From assembly GCF_900163695.1 (NCBI RefSeq), contig NZ_FUIC01000007.1, positions 62,001 through 126,000 on the forward strand: 64,000 bases of DNA. The letters are read 5' to 3'. Shown here piece by piece: positions 63,997 to 64,000 of the stretch. A program made the position numbers and the translations under genes. Source of the DNA: Gulosibacter sp. 10. GTDB taxonomy: Bacteria; Actinomycetota; Actinomycetes; Actinomycetales; Microbacteriaceae. Each line of letters begins with the position of its first letter. Positions within the stretch are counted from its first letter, which is position 1. A model generated the notes under the pieces. The model searched no databases. It saw only the letters and a list, made by a program, of their open reading frames with translations, and was not told where the DNA came from.

Positions 63997-64000
63997 GGCA

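Overview
The window is a high-GC (roughly 70 % by eye) chromosomal segment from an actinobacterium, most plausibly a Microbacteriaceae (Leucobacter-like) soil or host-associated strain. Supporting signs are a homologue of the mycothiol-dependent nitroreductase Rv2466c, an actinobacterial fused PutA, an unusual actinobacterial SSB paralogue, probable leaderless start sites, and the gene order nei-rpiB-(Rv2466c-like)...pepN...glbO...thioesterase-ettA-ssb, which matches the conserved Mycobacterium block Rv2464c to Rv2478c. I place 55 coding regions; I found no rRNA, tRNA, CRISPR array, transposase or prophage gene.

Layout. (1) 1-7347: a catabolic cluster. A BCCT betaine-type transporter (cut by the window edge) and a SnoaL/flavin-reductase fusion point left. 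A GntR regulator, two tandem DUF1185 (AA_synth) proteins, an alpha/beta hydrolase, an aldehyde dehydrogenase, a 4-oxalocrotonate tautomerase-like protein and a luciferase-type monooxygenase point right. The set resembles the trigonelline (N-methylnicotinate) ring-cleavage pathway, which is my working hypothesis. (2) 7445-15998: conserved backbone (nei, rpiB, nitroreductase homologue, a heterodimeric ABC exporter, pepN). (3) 16074-25779: a second catabolic island with a cyclase-family hydrolase, GntR, two SDRs, a family III CoA transferase, an SCP-x thiolase with its Zn-ribbon/OB partner, an MHS transporter, MmgE/PrpD and a CMD-like protein. Four near-identical GTGTCGACAC palindromes lie at its two promoter regions, so it looks like one regulon; the substrate is unknown. 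(4) 25845-31236: YeiH-type exporter with an overlapping 57-aa membrane protein, MscS channel, truncated haemoglobin, and a tandem pair of CynX-type MFS transporters. (5) 31292-35280: an orphan small ORF, then a thiamine ABC transporter behind a clear TPP riboswitch. (6) 35382-54007: carbon/nitrogen metabolism centred on glutamate: gdhA, putP, putA with a divergent LysR gene, and gltBD, interspersed with ettA, a thioesterase and an SSB. (7) 54004-63996: msrA, small hypothetical and lipoprotein genes, nadE, a bacterial carnitine/choline-acyltransferase homologue, a TetR gene facing an ABC-2 exporter operon across two operator copies, and a CPA1 Na+/H+ antiporter.

How the genes work together. 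The backbone is housekeeping and redox/repair. The accessory blocks add uptake plus degradation modules, each with its own local regulator and operator. The glutamate block links proline uptake and oxidation to glutamate (PutP, PutA) with ammonium assimilation (GdhA, GltBD). Most transcription units end in strong GC-rich hairpins, several of them positioned to serve convergent genes.
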